26,318 nucleotides of DNA, from assembly GCA_013823505.1 (NCBI GenBank), contig PNMH01000054.1, forward strand, positions 1-26,318, written 5' to 3'. Shown here piece by piece: positions 8,427 to 16,010 of this stretch. Positions within the stretch are counted from its first letter, which is position 1; the number at the start of each line of letters is the position of its first letter. The DNA comes from Polaromonas sp. (GTDB lineage Bacteria > Pseudomonadota > Gammaproteobacteria > Burkholderiales > Burkholderiaceae). The notes under the pieces are model-generated. The model saw only the letters and a list, made by a program, of their open reading frames with translations. It was not told the origin of the DNA and did not search any database. Made by a program: the position numbers and the translations under genes.

Positions 8427-8582
8427 TCAGTGCTCGGCTGGCGCCGAAGCAGGCCCGGCGCCTGCTTTCTCGCGCGCCTGGCGTTGTTCGCGTTCGCGGA
8501 TCGCCTTTTTCACGTCGATCAACTGCCAGACGCCAAAGCCCAGAATGACGAGAAAGATGCCGAGTTCGAGCCAGATTCCCAT
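8427..8582 (-). CDS. Small single-pass membrane protein
   Basis: A 51-residue protein starting MGIWLELGIF has one hydrophobic helix at about residues 3-22, then a strongly charged helix (DVKKAIREREQRQAREK) and an Ala/Pro-rich tail. An open frame extends further upstream, but ATG 8582 places the hydrophobic segment at the N-terminus and has a GAGG about 8 bases before it. Its TGA is one base from the ATG of the PNPOx-like gene, so the two form a coupled pair. Topology is probably N-out/C-in because of the positive C-terminal flank. Function unknown. Confidence 0.65.
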   Translation of the reverse strand: MGIWLELGIFLVILGFGVWQLIDVKKAIREREQRQAREKAGAGPASAPAEH

Positions 8583-8663
8583 GCCGTGTGCCTCGCGAAG
8601 ATGGATTGATGTGAGCCCGGCCGATGGTGCCCGAAGGCCCATGCCGGTGCAATACAGTGCGGT

Positions 8664-8978
8664 ATGTCCGACGAATACCAGATTGAAATCCCCGCCTCTT
8701 TCATGGCGTTGTATGTGCTGCCCGGCCGCCAGAAGCCCAGCCTGCCCCGCGACGAGCTGGCCGCACGTTACGAGCTTTGCGAAGACATGGCCCAGTTGCT
8801 CACCGAGACGGCGCGCAACATGGAGTTCAGCCTCGGCTTGGCCGAGAGTGACGTGCTCACGCGATGCCTGCTAGGCCTGCGCGTGGAGCCTGAGGTGGTG
8901 AGCGAAGCCGAGTCGGTGTGGGTGGTGCGGCGTCTGGCCGAGTTGCTGGGCTGGTCGGATGCGAGTCTTCAGCCTTGA
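8664..8978 (+). CDS. Conserved hypothetical protein, 104 residues
   Basis: The product is a small, mostly helical soluble protein (MSDEYQIEIPASFMALYV, then RYELCEDMAQLLTETARNM). It has no cysteine motif, signal peptide or transmembrane segment. I recall similar hypothetical proteins in Burkholderiales but know no function. It is divergent from the small membrane-protein gene, and its last 10 bases overlap the 3' end of the MFS gene on the other strand. There is no Shine-Dalgarno sequence before the ATG. A TACAGT at 8653-8658 would place the transcription start at or near the ATG, so a leaderless mRNA is possible. Confidence 0.75.
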   Translation: MSDEYQIEIPASFMALYVLPGRQKPSLPRDELAARYELCEDMAQLLTETARNMEFSLGLAESDVLTRCLLGLRVEPEVVSEAESVWVVRRLAELLGWSDASLQP

Positions 8979-10159
8979 GATGCCGTCCTTGGCATGTCGG
9001 TGCGCAGCCACAGCAGCGCCGCCAGCACGCTGAGGCCCAACCCACCCGAAATCCACAGCGCTCCCGAGCCCCAGCGCTCGATGCAAAGGCCGAACAACAG
9101 CGGTGCAAAGGCCTGCGCCACGCGCGAGGGCACCATCATGATGCCCTGCCGCTGGCCGTAGCCCACGGGTCCAAAGTACACCAGCGGCAGCGTGCCTTTG
9201 GCGATGGTGAGGATGCCGTTGCCCGCGCCGTGCAGCAGGGCAAACGCGGGTCCGGCCACCGGGCCGAAGACCATCCAGCACACCACGCCCACCGGGTGGG
9301 CCAGGGCCGCCGCGCGCGCCGACAGCAAGGGGTGCAGGCGGCGCAGAAAGCCGAACTCCAGCACGCGCCCGGCCACCTGCGCCGGGCCCACCAGTGCGCC
9401 AATGGCCACCGCCCCGGCCAGCGTGGCACCGCTGGCCACCAGCAGCTGTGGCAGGTGCGCGGCCATGGCGGTGCTGATGAACCAGGTGGCGGCGAACACA
9501 TACGACAGGACCCAGGCGGTGTACCTGGGCGGTGGCGGATGGGGCAGGGCGGTGGTGGCGTTTCCTTCCACCGCTTGTGGCGACGTCCTCAAGGCCACGG
9601 CGCGCGGAACGCTGGCGTTCAGCGGCAGACCCAGCAGCAGGTGCAGACCCGCCCACGCCAGGCAGGCGCCTCGCCAGCCGAACTCGGCCTCCAGCAGGGC
9701 GGTGAGTGGCCAGCCCACGGTGCTGGCAAAACCGGCAATGAGCGTGATGCCGGTGATGGCCGCTCGCGCCTGTGTGCCCTGCAGCCGCACCAGAGCAGCA
9801 AATGCCGCCTCATACAGCCCGCTGCCCATGGCCATGCCGATCAGCAGCCAGGCCAGCATGAGGCTGGTGCTGCCTTGCACCTGAGACAAGCAGGCCAGCC
9901 CTAGCGCAAACAAAACGCTGGTGCCCATGAGCACCGGGCGCCCGCCCCATCGGTCGATGGCACGGCCGGCGAAGGGCCCGAGCGCGGCCGAGGCCAGCAA
10001 GGCGACCGTGAAGGCGATCCAGATCTGCGAGATCGGCAGACCCAGGCCGTCGGCCATGGGCCGCGCGAGAAGGGCGGGCAGGTAATAGGTGGAGCCCCAG
10101 GCCAAGGTCTGGGCGGTGCCCAGGCGCAGCACCAGTGGCCAGGTGCGGGGGGCGGTCAT
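8969..10159 (-). CDS. Major facilitator superfamily transporter
   Basis: The 396-residue protein has about 12 hydrophobic segments and the MFS loop 2-3 signature GRAIDRWGGRPVLM. It begins with TWPLVLRLGTAQTLAWGSTYYLPALLA, close to a subgroup of bacterial MFS permeases of unknown substrate. Residues 200-220 form a Pro-rich cytoplasmic loop between the two six-helix halves. ATG 10159 was chosen; a TTG at 10180 is in frame but has no better ribosome site. It lies 36 bp downstream of the Nudix gene on the same strand, so the two may be co-transcribed. Direction of transport and cargo cannot be told from sequence. Confidence 0.88.
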   Translation of the reverse strand: MTAPRTWPLVLRLGTAQTLAWGSTYYLPALLARPMADGLGLPISQIWIAFTVALLASAALGPFAGRAIDRWGGRPVLMGTSVLFALGLACLSQVQGSTSLMLAWLLIGMAMGSGLYEAAFAALVRLQGTQARAAITGITLIAGFASTVGWPLTALLEAEFGWRGACLAWAGLHLLLGLPLNASVPRAVALRTSPQAVEGNATTALPHPPPPRYTAWVLSYVFAATWFISTAMAAHLPQLLVASGATLAGAVAIGALVGPAQVAGRVLEFGFLRRLHPLLSARAAALAHPVGVVCWMVFGPVAGPAFALLHGAGNGILTIAKGTLPLVYFGPVGYGQRQGIMMVPSRVAQAFAPLLFGLCIERWGSGALWISGGLGLSVLAALLWLRTDMPRTASQG

Positions 10160-10195
10160 GCGAACACCGTGTGGGACCAACCGGGCCGCGGGGTG

Positions 10196-10750
10196 TCAGG
10201 CGATGTCGACGGCGTGGAAACCGAAACGGCCCTGGCGGCGGTCGGCGAAATAGTGCTCCAGCGTTTCCTTGACGGTGCGAAACGCGATCTCGTCCCAGGG
10301 AATCTGGTCTTCGGTGAACAGGCGGGCCTCGATGGTTTCGTGCCCGGGATCGAAGACGTCGCTGAGCAGGCGGGCGCGGTAGTAGATGTGCACCTGGCCC
10401 ACGCGGGAGACGTTCATCAGCGTGAAGATCTCGCCCATCTCGAATTGCGCGCCGGCTTCTTCCACGGTTTCGCGGGCTGCGCCTTCGGCCGTGGTTTCGT
10501 TCAACTCCATGAAACCCGCCGGCAGCGTCCATTTGCCAAAGCGGGGCTCGATGTTGCGTTTGCAGAGCAACACGTACTGACCGGTGTCGCCCCAGACCGG
10601 CACGGTGCCGACCACGTTGAGCGGGTTGTCGTAGTGCACCATGTGGCAAGCCGGGCAGACCGCGCGGGTCTTGGTGTCGCCGTCGTCGGGCAGACGCATC
10701 ACGACCGGGGTTCCGCAGTTGCGGCAGTGTTTGGCAGGAGGGCGGAGCAT
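10196..10750 (-). CDS. Nudix hydrolase with N-terminal zinc ribbon
   Basis: The 184-residue protein has a zinc ribbon with C9, C12, C32 and C35, followed by a Nudix fold. The Nudix box reads G79-x5-E85-x7-R93-E94-x2-E97-E98-x-G100, so all catalytic and metal-binding positions are kept. The family cleaves nucleoside diphosphates linked to another group. The zinc ribbon resembles that of NADH pyrophosphatase NudC, but the protein is shorter than NudC and lacks its N-terminal domain. It is better described as an ADP-ribose/NADH-type Nudix enzyme of unproven substrate. It is the first gene of a probable two-gene unit with the MFS transporter. Confidence 0.9.
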   Translation of the reverse strand: MLRPPAKHCRNCGTPVVMRLPDDGDTKTRAVCPACHMVHYDNPLNVVGTVPVWGDTGQYVLLCKRNIEPRFGKWTLPAGFMELNETTAEGAARETVEEAGAQFEMGEIFTLMNVSRVGQVHIYYRARLLSDVFDPGHETIEARLFTEDQIPWDEIAFRTVKETLEHYFADRRQGRFGFHAVDIA

Positions 10751-10782
10751 CCGGGCAGTTTAGCGGGCCGTTGTGTCAACAA

Positions 10783-10812
10783 AAAAAAGCCGGGCCAAGG
10801 CCCGGCTTTTTT
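10783..10812 (-). terminator. Rho-independent terminator after the TRAP binding-protein gene
   Basis: AAAAAAGCCGGGCC (10783-10796) and GGCCCGGCTTTTTT (10799-10812) are perfect inverted repeats separated by AA, with A and T runs on the two sides. It lies 13 bp after the stop codon of the minus-strand DctP gene. It separates the Rieske/GS cluster from the Nudix-MFS unit. It should work in both directions. Confidence 0.93.
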
Positions 10813-10825
10813 GGCAGGAATGACC

Positions 10826-11872
10826 TCAGGCCTTCTTGCCGTGCTTGGCGATGAGCGCCTTGGCGGTCTCCAGCAACTCCTTGCCGTTGAAGCCGCGCTT
10901 GTCCATGTCCTGCATCCACTCGACTTCCACCAGGCGCGCCTTGCGGCGGAACTCCTGCGCTTCGGCCGCCGGGATGGTGTAGATCGCGTTGCCTTGCTTG
11001 ACCGCCGATTCGCGGCCGGCCACGTCACCGGCTTGCTGGGTCTTGCCCAGCCAGGCCGAGGTTTCCATGCCGGAGTTTTTGTCGATCACGGCCTTGAGGT
11101 CGGGCGGCAGGCTGGCGTACTTGGCCTTGTTCATGGCCATCACGAATGTGGTGGTGTAGAGCGCGCCGCCAGCGGGATCGAACTCGCTGTGGAACTTGGT
11201 GAGCTCCTGCACCTTGACCGAAGGCACGACTTCCCAGGGGATCACGCAACCGTCGATAACACCTTTGGACAGCGCATCGGGAATCTGCGGCAGCGGCATG
11301 CCCACGGGCGTGGCACCCAGGTAGCCCAGCATCTTGGTGATCTGGCGGGTGGGGCCGCGCACCTTGGAGCCGCGGAGGTCTTCAGCAGTCTTGATCTGCT
11401 TGCTGCGCATGTGGAAGATGCCCGGGCCGTGCACCTGCAGGGCGATCGGCTGCACGTCCTTGAACTCGTCCTTGGCCACGGTCTGCACGTATTCCCAGTA
11501 GGCCTTGGAGGTGGCTTCGGCGTTGTTCATCATGAACGGCAGCTCGAACACCTCGATGCGCGGGAAGCGGCCCGGCGTGTTGCCCGGCAGCGTCCAGACA
11601 ATGTCGACCACGCCATCGCGGGCCTGGTCGAACAGTTGCACCGGCGAGCCGCCGAGCTGCATGGCCGGGTAGGCCTCGAACTTGATGCGACCGCCCGAGT
11701 CCTTTTCAACCTTGTCCATCCACGCCTTGTGCATGTTCAGCCACACGTTGGACTGCGGTGCCATGAAGGTGTGGAACTTGAGCGTGACGCTTTGCTGGGC
11801 GAAGCCCACCAGGGCGGGAGCGCCGAGCGCGAAGGCCGCGCCGGACTGGATCAAGGTTCTGCGTTGGATCAT
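10826..11872 (-). CDS. TRAP transporter substrate-binding protein (DctP family)
   Basis: The 348-residue protein is a periplasmic extracytoplasmic receptor of a tripartite ATP-independent transporter. It starts with a signal peptide of about 25 residues (MIQRRTLIQSGAAFALGAPA); the paired Arg is a weak Tat-like feature. The mature part has DctP signatures including WMDKVEKDSGGRIKFEAYPA, AEDLRGSKVRGPTRQ with the usual ligand-contacting Arg, and WEVVPSVKVQELTKFHSE. AGGAG lies 8 bases before the ATG. No dctQ or dctM membrane gene is in the window, so it must use permease subunits encoded elsewhere. Such orphan receptors commonly sit in catabolic operons of Burkholderiales, and this one probably brings in the cluster's substrate. 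Confidence 0.92.
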   Translation of the reverse strand: MIQRRTLIQSGAAFALGAPALVGFAQQSVTLKFHTFMAPQSNVWLNMHKAWMDKVEKDSGGRIKFEAYPAMQLGGSPVQLFDQARDGVVDIVWTLPGNTPGRFPRIEVFELPFMMNNAEATSKAYWEYVQTVAKDEFKDVQPIALQVHGPGIFHMRSKQIKTAEDLRGSKVRGPTRQITKMLGYLGATPVGMPLPQIPDALSKGVIDGCVIPWEVVPSVKVQELTKFHSEFDPAGGALYTTTFVMAMNKAKYASLPPDLKAVIDKNSGMETSAWLGKTQQAGDVAGRESAVKQGNAIYTIPAAEAQEFRRKARLVEVEWMQDMDKRGFNGKELLETAKALIAKHGKKA

Positions 11873-11963
11873 GAAAAGGTCTCCTGAGGTCGATGAAAAG
11901 TGGATCGAGGATAGGTGCAGTCAGGGCGGATCGTGAGAGGTCAAACCCGCAAGCGCGCACTGG

Positions 11964-11981
11964 GGGTTCTACGTAGAGCCC
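11964..11981. promoter_or_regulatory. 18-bp palindrome upstream of the DctP gene
   Basis: GGGTTCTACGTAGAGCCC is an inverted repeat over nine positions per arm with one G-T mismatch, centred on CTACGTAG. It lies in the 119-bp gap between the FAH gene and the DctP gene. It could be a regulator-binding site for separate DctP expression. In RNA it could also form a seven-pair hairpin with an ACGU loop that marks an mRNA processing point. No -10/-35 pair of good quality was found beside it. Confidence 0.4.
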
Positions 11982-11991
11982 GATGCGTGCA

Positions 11992-12693
11992 TCAGCCGAT
12001 GGACACGCTGATGGGCGTGAGGCCGTCCACACCACCCACCAGGGTGTCACCGCGAACGACAGCGTTCACGCCTTCGGGTGTGCCGGTATAGATCAGGTCG
12101 CCGGGTTGCAGTTCCCAGGCGGCGGAGAGGTGTTCGATGGTCTCGGCCACGTTCCAGATCAGCTTGTTGACGTTGCTGCGCTGGCGATCGCTGCCGTTGA
12201 CCTGCAGCCAGATCGGCGCGTTGTTCACATCGCCAGCGTCGGCCGCCAGCGTGATGGGGCCGATGGGCGCCGAGTGGTCGTAGGCTTTGCCGATGCACCA
12301 GGGTCGGCCCTGCTTCTTCATGTCGCCTTGCAGGTCGCGACGCGTCATGTCCAGGCCCACGGCGTAGCCGTAGATGTGCTTTGCGGCGTCGGCCGCTTTT
12401 ATGTTCTTGCCGCCGGTGCCGATGGCCACCACCAGCTCTATTTCGTGGTGCAGGTTGCTGGTGAGGCTGGGGTAGGGCGTGCTGGCGGTCTGGCCCGGCT
12501 CGGCCACCACGATGGTGTCGGCCGGCTTCAGAAAGAAGAACGGCGGCTCACGGCCGGTGAAGCCCATCTCTTTCGCGTGCTCTTCGTAGTTGCGGCCGAC
12601 GCAGTAAATGCGGTGGACCGGAAAGCGCTCGGGGCTGCCGACCACGGGCACGGAGACGGTGGCGGGCGGGGTGAAGGCGTAGTGCTCGGACAT
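11992..12693 (-). CDS. Fumarylacetoacetate hydrolase family protein (fumarylpyruvate hydrolase-like)
   Basis: The 233-residue protein has the FAH fold that cleaves C-C bonds of beta-diketo acids with a divalent metal. [17 protein letters not shown] at residues 29-45 is the strongly conserved N-terminal signature of the FAHD1/NagK branch. Metal ligands are E84 and E86 ([11 protein letters not shown]) and D115 ([10 protein letters not shown]). KPADT and GTPEGV are also family motifs. NagK acts on fumarylpyruvate in the gentisate route, and other members are acylpyruvases or oxaloacetate decarboxylases, so the substrate here is inferred only. It lies 59 bp after the ferredoxin gene. A frame extension to 12714 lacks support. 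Confidence 0.88.
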   Translation of the reverse strand: MSEHYAFTPPATVSVPVVGSPERFPVHRIYCVGRNYEEHAKEMGFTGREPPFFFLKPADTIVVAEPGQTASTPYPSLTSNLHHEIELVVAIGTGGKNIKAADAAKHIYGYAVGLDMTRRDLQGDMKKQGRPWCIGKAYDHSAPIGPITLAADAGDVNNAPIWLQVNGSDRQRSNVNKLIWNVAETIEHLSAAWELQPGDLIYTGTPEGVNAVVRGDTLVGGVDGLTPISVSIG

Positions 12694-12727
12694 GGTGTGT
12701 GGAGTGGGTTGCAAGGGGCTTACGCGA

Positions 12728-12759
12728 TCAGTGTGCCATCAGTGTTGTGCTGTCAGTGT
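12728..12759. repeat. Three short direct repeats TCAGTGT in the ferredoxin-FAH gap
   Basis: TCAGTGT occurs at 12728-12734, 12739-12745 and 12753-12759, with start spacings of 11 and 14 bases. The last copy contains the ferredoxin stop codon on the minus strand. The same heptamer occurs at 15992-15998 in the operon promoter region. It may be a regulator half-site array or simply chance. Confidence 0.4.
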
Positions 12760-13076
12760 TGCGAAGCGGGCAGGCGCACCACCATGCCGTCGAGCTCGGC
12801 CGACAGGCGCACCTGGCAGCTCAGGCGGCTTTGCGGCACCACCGGACTGGAGGCGAAGTCGAGCATGTCGAGCTCATCGGGCACGGGGGCGCTCAGCAGG
12901 TCGGACCAGGGCGCGTCGATCATCACGTGGCATGTGGCGCAGGTGAGGCTGCCGCCGCAGTCGGCTTCAATGCCCTTCACGTTAGCGTCCACCGCGGCCT
13001 TCATGAGGCTGTCGCCGGGGCGGGCCTGGATGTCCTGCTGCGTCTGGTCGGGGTGGATGAACCGGATGGAAATCAT
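12753..13076 (-). CDS. 2Fe-2S ferredoxin, adrenodoxin type
   Basis: The 107-residue protein carries the cluster ligands C40, C46, C49 and C87 in the pattern C-x5-C-x2-C-x37-C (ADCGGSLTCATCHVMID, then LSCQV). This is the vertebrate/bacterial adrenodoxin class, which carries electrons to P450s or Rieske oxygenases. ATG 13076 has GAGAG seven bases upstream; a TTG two codons earlier is less likely. It lies 20 bp after the GS-like gene and in the same operon as the Rieske oxygenase, so it is very probably that enzyme's electron donor. No ferredoxin reductase gene is present in the window, so the reductase must come from elsewhere. Confidence 0.93.
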   Translation of the reverse strand: MISIRFIHPDQTQQDIQARPGDSLMKAAVDANVKGIEADCGGSLTCATCHVMIDAPWSDLLSAPVPDELDMLDFASSPVVPQSRLSCQVRLSAELDGMVVRLPASQH

Positions 13077-13096
13077 GTGCAATCTCTCGGGGTGGA

Positions 13097-14575
13097 TCAG
13101 GTGCGGGCGAAGTACTCGCGGCGCTCAAAGTCGGTCTTGTCTTCGGCCTGCGCGTGGCGCTCGATCTCGCTGCGTTTGACACGGCAGAAATGGTGCACGA
13201 CATCGTCGCCGAAACCGGCGCACAAGGCCGCATCGGATTCGAGCGCCTGCAGTCCTTCGGCCAGCGAGGTCGGTATTTTCTCGCTGGCATTGGCGTAGGG
13301 GGTTTCGCTGGCGGGCGGCGGCTGCAATCGGTTTTGCAGACCGTCGAGCCCGGCGTGGATCTGCGCGGCCATGTACAGGTACGGATTGGCGGCGGGCTCG
13401 CCGATGCGGTTCTCGATGCGGGTGGCGCCATCGCCCGCACCGCCCACCACACGCAGCATGGCACCGCGGTTGTCGCGCCCCCAGAGCACAGATTGCGGGG
13501 CCAGCGCGTTAGGACGAAAGCGCGCGAAGCCGTTGATGGTGGGCGTGCACAGCGGCGTCATGCCACGCGCGTGCGCCAGCAAACCGGCGAGCCAGTGGCT
13601 GGCGGCATCCGACAAGGTGTGCCGAGCATCCAGCACGGTGGTGTCGGGCGCGGGGCTGTCGCGCACGCAGGCATTGCGCCCGGTCTTCAGGTCCACCAGC
13701 GACTGGTGCAGATGCCAGCCACTGGACATGATGTGCGGGAACGGCGGCCGGCACATGAAGGTGGCGTGGTAACCGGCACGGCGCAGCGCCTGGCGCACGC
13801 CATTGCGGAACAGCACCATCTGGTCGGCGGCGGTGAGCGCGTCAGTGGCGTCGAACACGGCCTCCACCTGGCTGGGCCCGAGTTCGATCTCGAGCGACTG
13901 CAGCGGCAGGCCCAGCGCCTGCGCGGTGCGCTGCACGATGCGCAGCGGCTCGTCGCTCATGTCCACCATGGCTTCGGCCTGCAGGTTGTAGCCGGGGTGG
14001 ATCATCTCCACCGCGGGCGGCAGGCCGGGCCAGCCGGCGAGAGCTGGGTCAAGCTGCGGCCGGGTGTCGGTGATTCGGTAAATGTGGAACTCGACCTCCA
14101 GCCCGGTCTTCAGCCCGTAGCCCGCCTCACCCAACCGTGCCAGCGCGTTCTGCAGCACGCGCCGGGTGTCGATGGTCACGGGCATGCCATCGGCAAACCA
14201 GGGCTGGCAGCGCAGCCAGCCGGTGTGGGGCGCCCACGGCAGTTCGGTGAAGCTCTCGGGGTCGGGCAGCAACATGAGGTTGGCCGCGCCGGCAAAACCG
14301 GGCAGGTCGTCCGCGCCACCGGGTTCGAACACCTTCCACGCGGTGCGGTCGGCGGTGTCCTTGAGCATGAGCGTGCCCACCATGCCCACGCCGCCCTGCA
14401 ATGCGCGCATGGCCGCTGTGGCGGTGAGGGTCTTGCCGCGCAGCATGCCGTGGGTGTCGCACCAGCCCATGCGCACGAGCTCGACGCCGCTGGCTTCGAT
14501 GCGTTTGACCAGGCGCACGCAGGCGGCCTCGCGGGCGGCGGTGTGGATGCCGCAGCGTTCGGCGAAATGGGTCAT
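13097..14575 (-). CDS. Glutamine synthetase family protein (probable amine-glutamate ligase)
   Basis: The 492-residue protein has the two-domain glutamine synthetase layout and appears catalytically intact. Visible are the metal ligands E160 and E162 (GLEVEFHIY), the IELGPSQVEAVFD block with E231 and E238, H288 in SSGWHLHQSL, the Arg-rich NGFARFRPNALAP, R375 in NRGAMLRVVGG, and R387-I-E388-N-R390 followed by ANPYLYMAAQI. It is longer and more divergent than GlnA and lacks the adenylylation-site neighbourhood I would expect of GlnA. It fits the PuuA/TdnQ/AtdA1-like enzymes that join glutamate to an amine. Its ATG overlaps the oxygenase stop (ATGA), implying translational coupling. The amine substrate is unknown. 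Confidence 0.88.
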   Translation of the reverse strand: MTHFAERCGIHTAAREAACVRLVKRIEASGVELVRMGWCDTHGMLRGKTLTATAAMRALQGGVGMVGTLMLKDTADRTAWKVFEPGGADDLPGFAGAANLMLLPDPESFTELPWAPHTGWLRCQPWFADGMPVTIDTRRVLQNALARLGEAGYGLKTGLEVEFHIYRITDTRPQLDPALAGWPGLPPAVEMIHPGYNLQAEAMVDMSDEPLRIVQRTAQALGLPLQSLEIELGPSQVEAVFDATDALTAADQMVLFRNGVRQALRRAGYHATFMCRPPFPHIMSSGWHLHQSLVDLKTGRNACVRDSPAPDTTVLDARHTLSDAASHWLAGLLAHARGMTPLCTPTINGFARFRPNALAPQSVLWGRDNRGAMLRVVGGAGDGATRIENRIGEPAANPYLYMAAQIHAGLDGLQNRLQPPPASETPYANASEKIPTSLAEGLQALESDAALCAGFGDDVVHHFCRVKRSEIERHAQAEDKTDFERREYFART

Positions 14576-15945
14576 TTCGCCGCCACGGATTCAGCGGCGC
14601 TCTGGTGCCAGGGCGCGCCCTCGCGCCGTGCGCGCACCGCGTCCTGCCACCAGTTTTGCCAGCCTTGCGCGGGCGCGATGCCATCCACGGTCTCGGGGCC
14701 GTGGATCTGTTCAAAAAGTGCGGGGTCTGCAATGCCCGGGGCGGTGCCGCCTTGCTCCACCGTGTCGATGGCTTGCTGGAGCATGCGCCGGTTGGCCATG
14801 ATCACTTTGTCGGTGGTGCCCAGGTGTTCGCGCGTGCGGTCCTGGATGGCGCCCATGCTCTCGCAGGCCCACTGGTCGTGCACGTTGATGTCGTCCTCGC
14901 CCATGCCCAGGTAGGTGCGGCTCTGCTGCTCTTCGGCGTTGAAGCCCCAGTTGTTGTGGCGCCCGGTTTTCGGCTTGTAGTCGGGCAGGGTCACGGCGGC
15001 CAAGCGAGGTGTGCGCATGGCGTCCTTGTCCACCGGGCCGGTGAAGCTGGTGAAGAAGGCGAACCAGTAGTTGTGGGTGTCGTCCACCGGCACGTGCATC
15101 TGCGTGATCGTCATGGTCTCGGAGAGCGGGATCACGAAGGTTTGCGGAAACACGGCGTTGGTGACGCGCACGTGCGTGAGTTCGTCGGTCATGGGGCGCA
15201 GCGCGGTGAGCTGCAGGCCGTGGGGTTTGGCTTCAAAGGAAATCAGGGGTTGGCCGAACTCGCGCATCACACGCGTCATGGGCCAGCGCTCGCCGCCCAC
15301 GTCACCGGCGCTGGCGCCGCGAAACTGCTTGCCGTAGCTGTCGTCGAGTGACGCGTCGTTGAAGAAGCGGTGCAGGTACGAGGCGTGCGCCGGGTCGATG
15401 CCCACTTCAAACGCTTGCAGCCAGTTGCAGTTCCACAGGCCCTTGAACGCAAAGGTGTGCGAGGCCGGGGCGTTGAAACAGTCCAGCGCGGGGAAAGGTG
15501 GGGGTGTCTGGTCTTCGGGGCCGAACCAGGCGAGCAGCACGCCGCTCTTTTCCACCAGCGGGTAGCTGCGCTGCCGGATGCGGGTGCAGAGAGTGCTGCC
15601 GGCGGGCTCGCCCGGTGTGTCGATGCACTGGCCGGTGGTGTCGAATTTCCAGCCGTGAAAGGGGCAGCGCAGACCATCACCCTCGTTGCGGCCAAAGGCG
15701 AGGTCGGCGCCGCGGTGCGGGCAGTCGCGGTCGAGCAGTCCGTAGCTTCCCTGCGCATCGCGGAACAGCACGAAGTCTTGCCCCAGCACGCGCACGGCCT
15801 TGACCGGGCGCACCGCCATGGACGGGTCCAGCGCAGGGTCGAATTCGTCGAGCAGCGCCACCGGCTGCCAGTAGCGGCGCAAGAGTTCACCCCCGGGGGT
15901 GCGGGGCCCGACCTGGGTCAGGCGCTGGTTGAGTTCGGCTTTCAT
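14572..15945 (-). CDS. Rieske non-heme iron oxygenase, phthalate 4,5-dioxygenase type, oxygenase component
   Basis: The 457-residue protein starts MKAELNQRLTQVGPRTPGGE, characteristic of the phthalate-dioxygenase/LigXa-like group of single-type alpha-chain oxygenases. The Rieske [2Fe-2S] ligands are C75, H77, C94 and H97 (DCPHRG and RCPFHGWKF). The mononuclear iron site shows D184, H187 and H192 (GIDPAHASYLH). NWLQAFEVG before it is the typical bridging segment. There is no beta-subunit gene, as expected for this group. ATG 15945 has GGAG five bases upstream; ATG 15963 in the same frame lacks a ribosome site. It is the promoter-proximal gene of the cluster. The group includes ring dioxygenases and O-/N-demethylases, so the exact reaction is open. 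Confidence 0.92.
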   Translation of the reverse strand: MKAELNQRLTQVGPRTPGGELLRRYWQPVALLDEFDPALDPSMAVRPVKAVRVLGQDFVLFRDAQGSYGLLDRDCPHRGADLAFGRNEGDGLRCPFHGWKFDTTGQCIDTPGEPAGSTLCTRIRQRSYPLVEKSGVLLAWFGPEDQTPPPFPALDCFNAPASHTFAFKGLWNCNWLQAFEVGIDPAHASYLHRFFNDASLDDSYGKQFRGASAGDVGGERWPMTRVMREFGQPLISFEAKPHGLQLTALRPMTDELTHVRVTNAVFPQTFVIPLSETMTITQMHVPVDDTHNYWFAFFTSFTGPVDKDAMRTPRLAAVTLPDYKPKTGRHNNWGFNAEEQQSRTYLGMGEDDINVHDQWACESMGAIQDRTREHLGTTDKVIMANRRMLQQAIDTVEQGGTAPGIADPALFEQIHGPETVDGIAPAQGWQNWWQDAVRARREGAPWHQSAAESVAAK

Positions 15946-15968
15946 GGGGGCTCCGGTGGGCATGGTTC

Positions 15969-16001
15969 AAACGGTATCCCGTTTATATTTTTCAGTGTAC
16001 A
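15969..16001. promoter_or_regulatory. Divergent promoter/operator region between the Rieske operon and the GntR gene
   Basis: AAACGG-TATC-CCGTTT (15969-15984) is a perfect inverted repeat. TATATT at 15984-15989 is a plausible -10 box for the GntR gene, placing its start near 15997. TGTACA at 15996-16001 sits there and resembles the TGT...ACA core bound by FadR/VanR-type GntR proteins. The whole gap is 65 bp, so one bound regulator could control both directions. Binding by the adjacent GntR protein is inference. Confidence 0.5.
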
Positions 16002-16010
16002 GTTTGCGCC

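Noticed and set aside
10774..10780. TTGACA on the minus strand just before the Nudix gene, possible -35 box
   Set aside because: The only decent -10-like sequence (TAAACT) is 11 bases away, too close, and nothing suitable occurs at 16-18 bases.
10169..11887. A 572-codon open frame on the + strand opposite the Nudix and DctP genes
   Set aside because: It crosses two real minus-strand genes and a strong terminator, and the translation is compositionally biased with no family signature.
13154..14914. A 586-codon open frame on the + strand opposite the GS-like and Rieske genes
   Set aside because: It is antisense to two clear enzymes with intact motifs. Its translation is a His/Gly/Arg-rich sequence with no recognisable domain, which is usual for shadow frames in GC-rich DNA.
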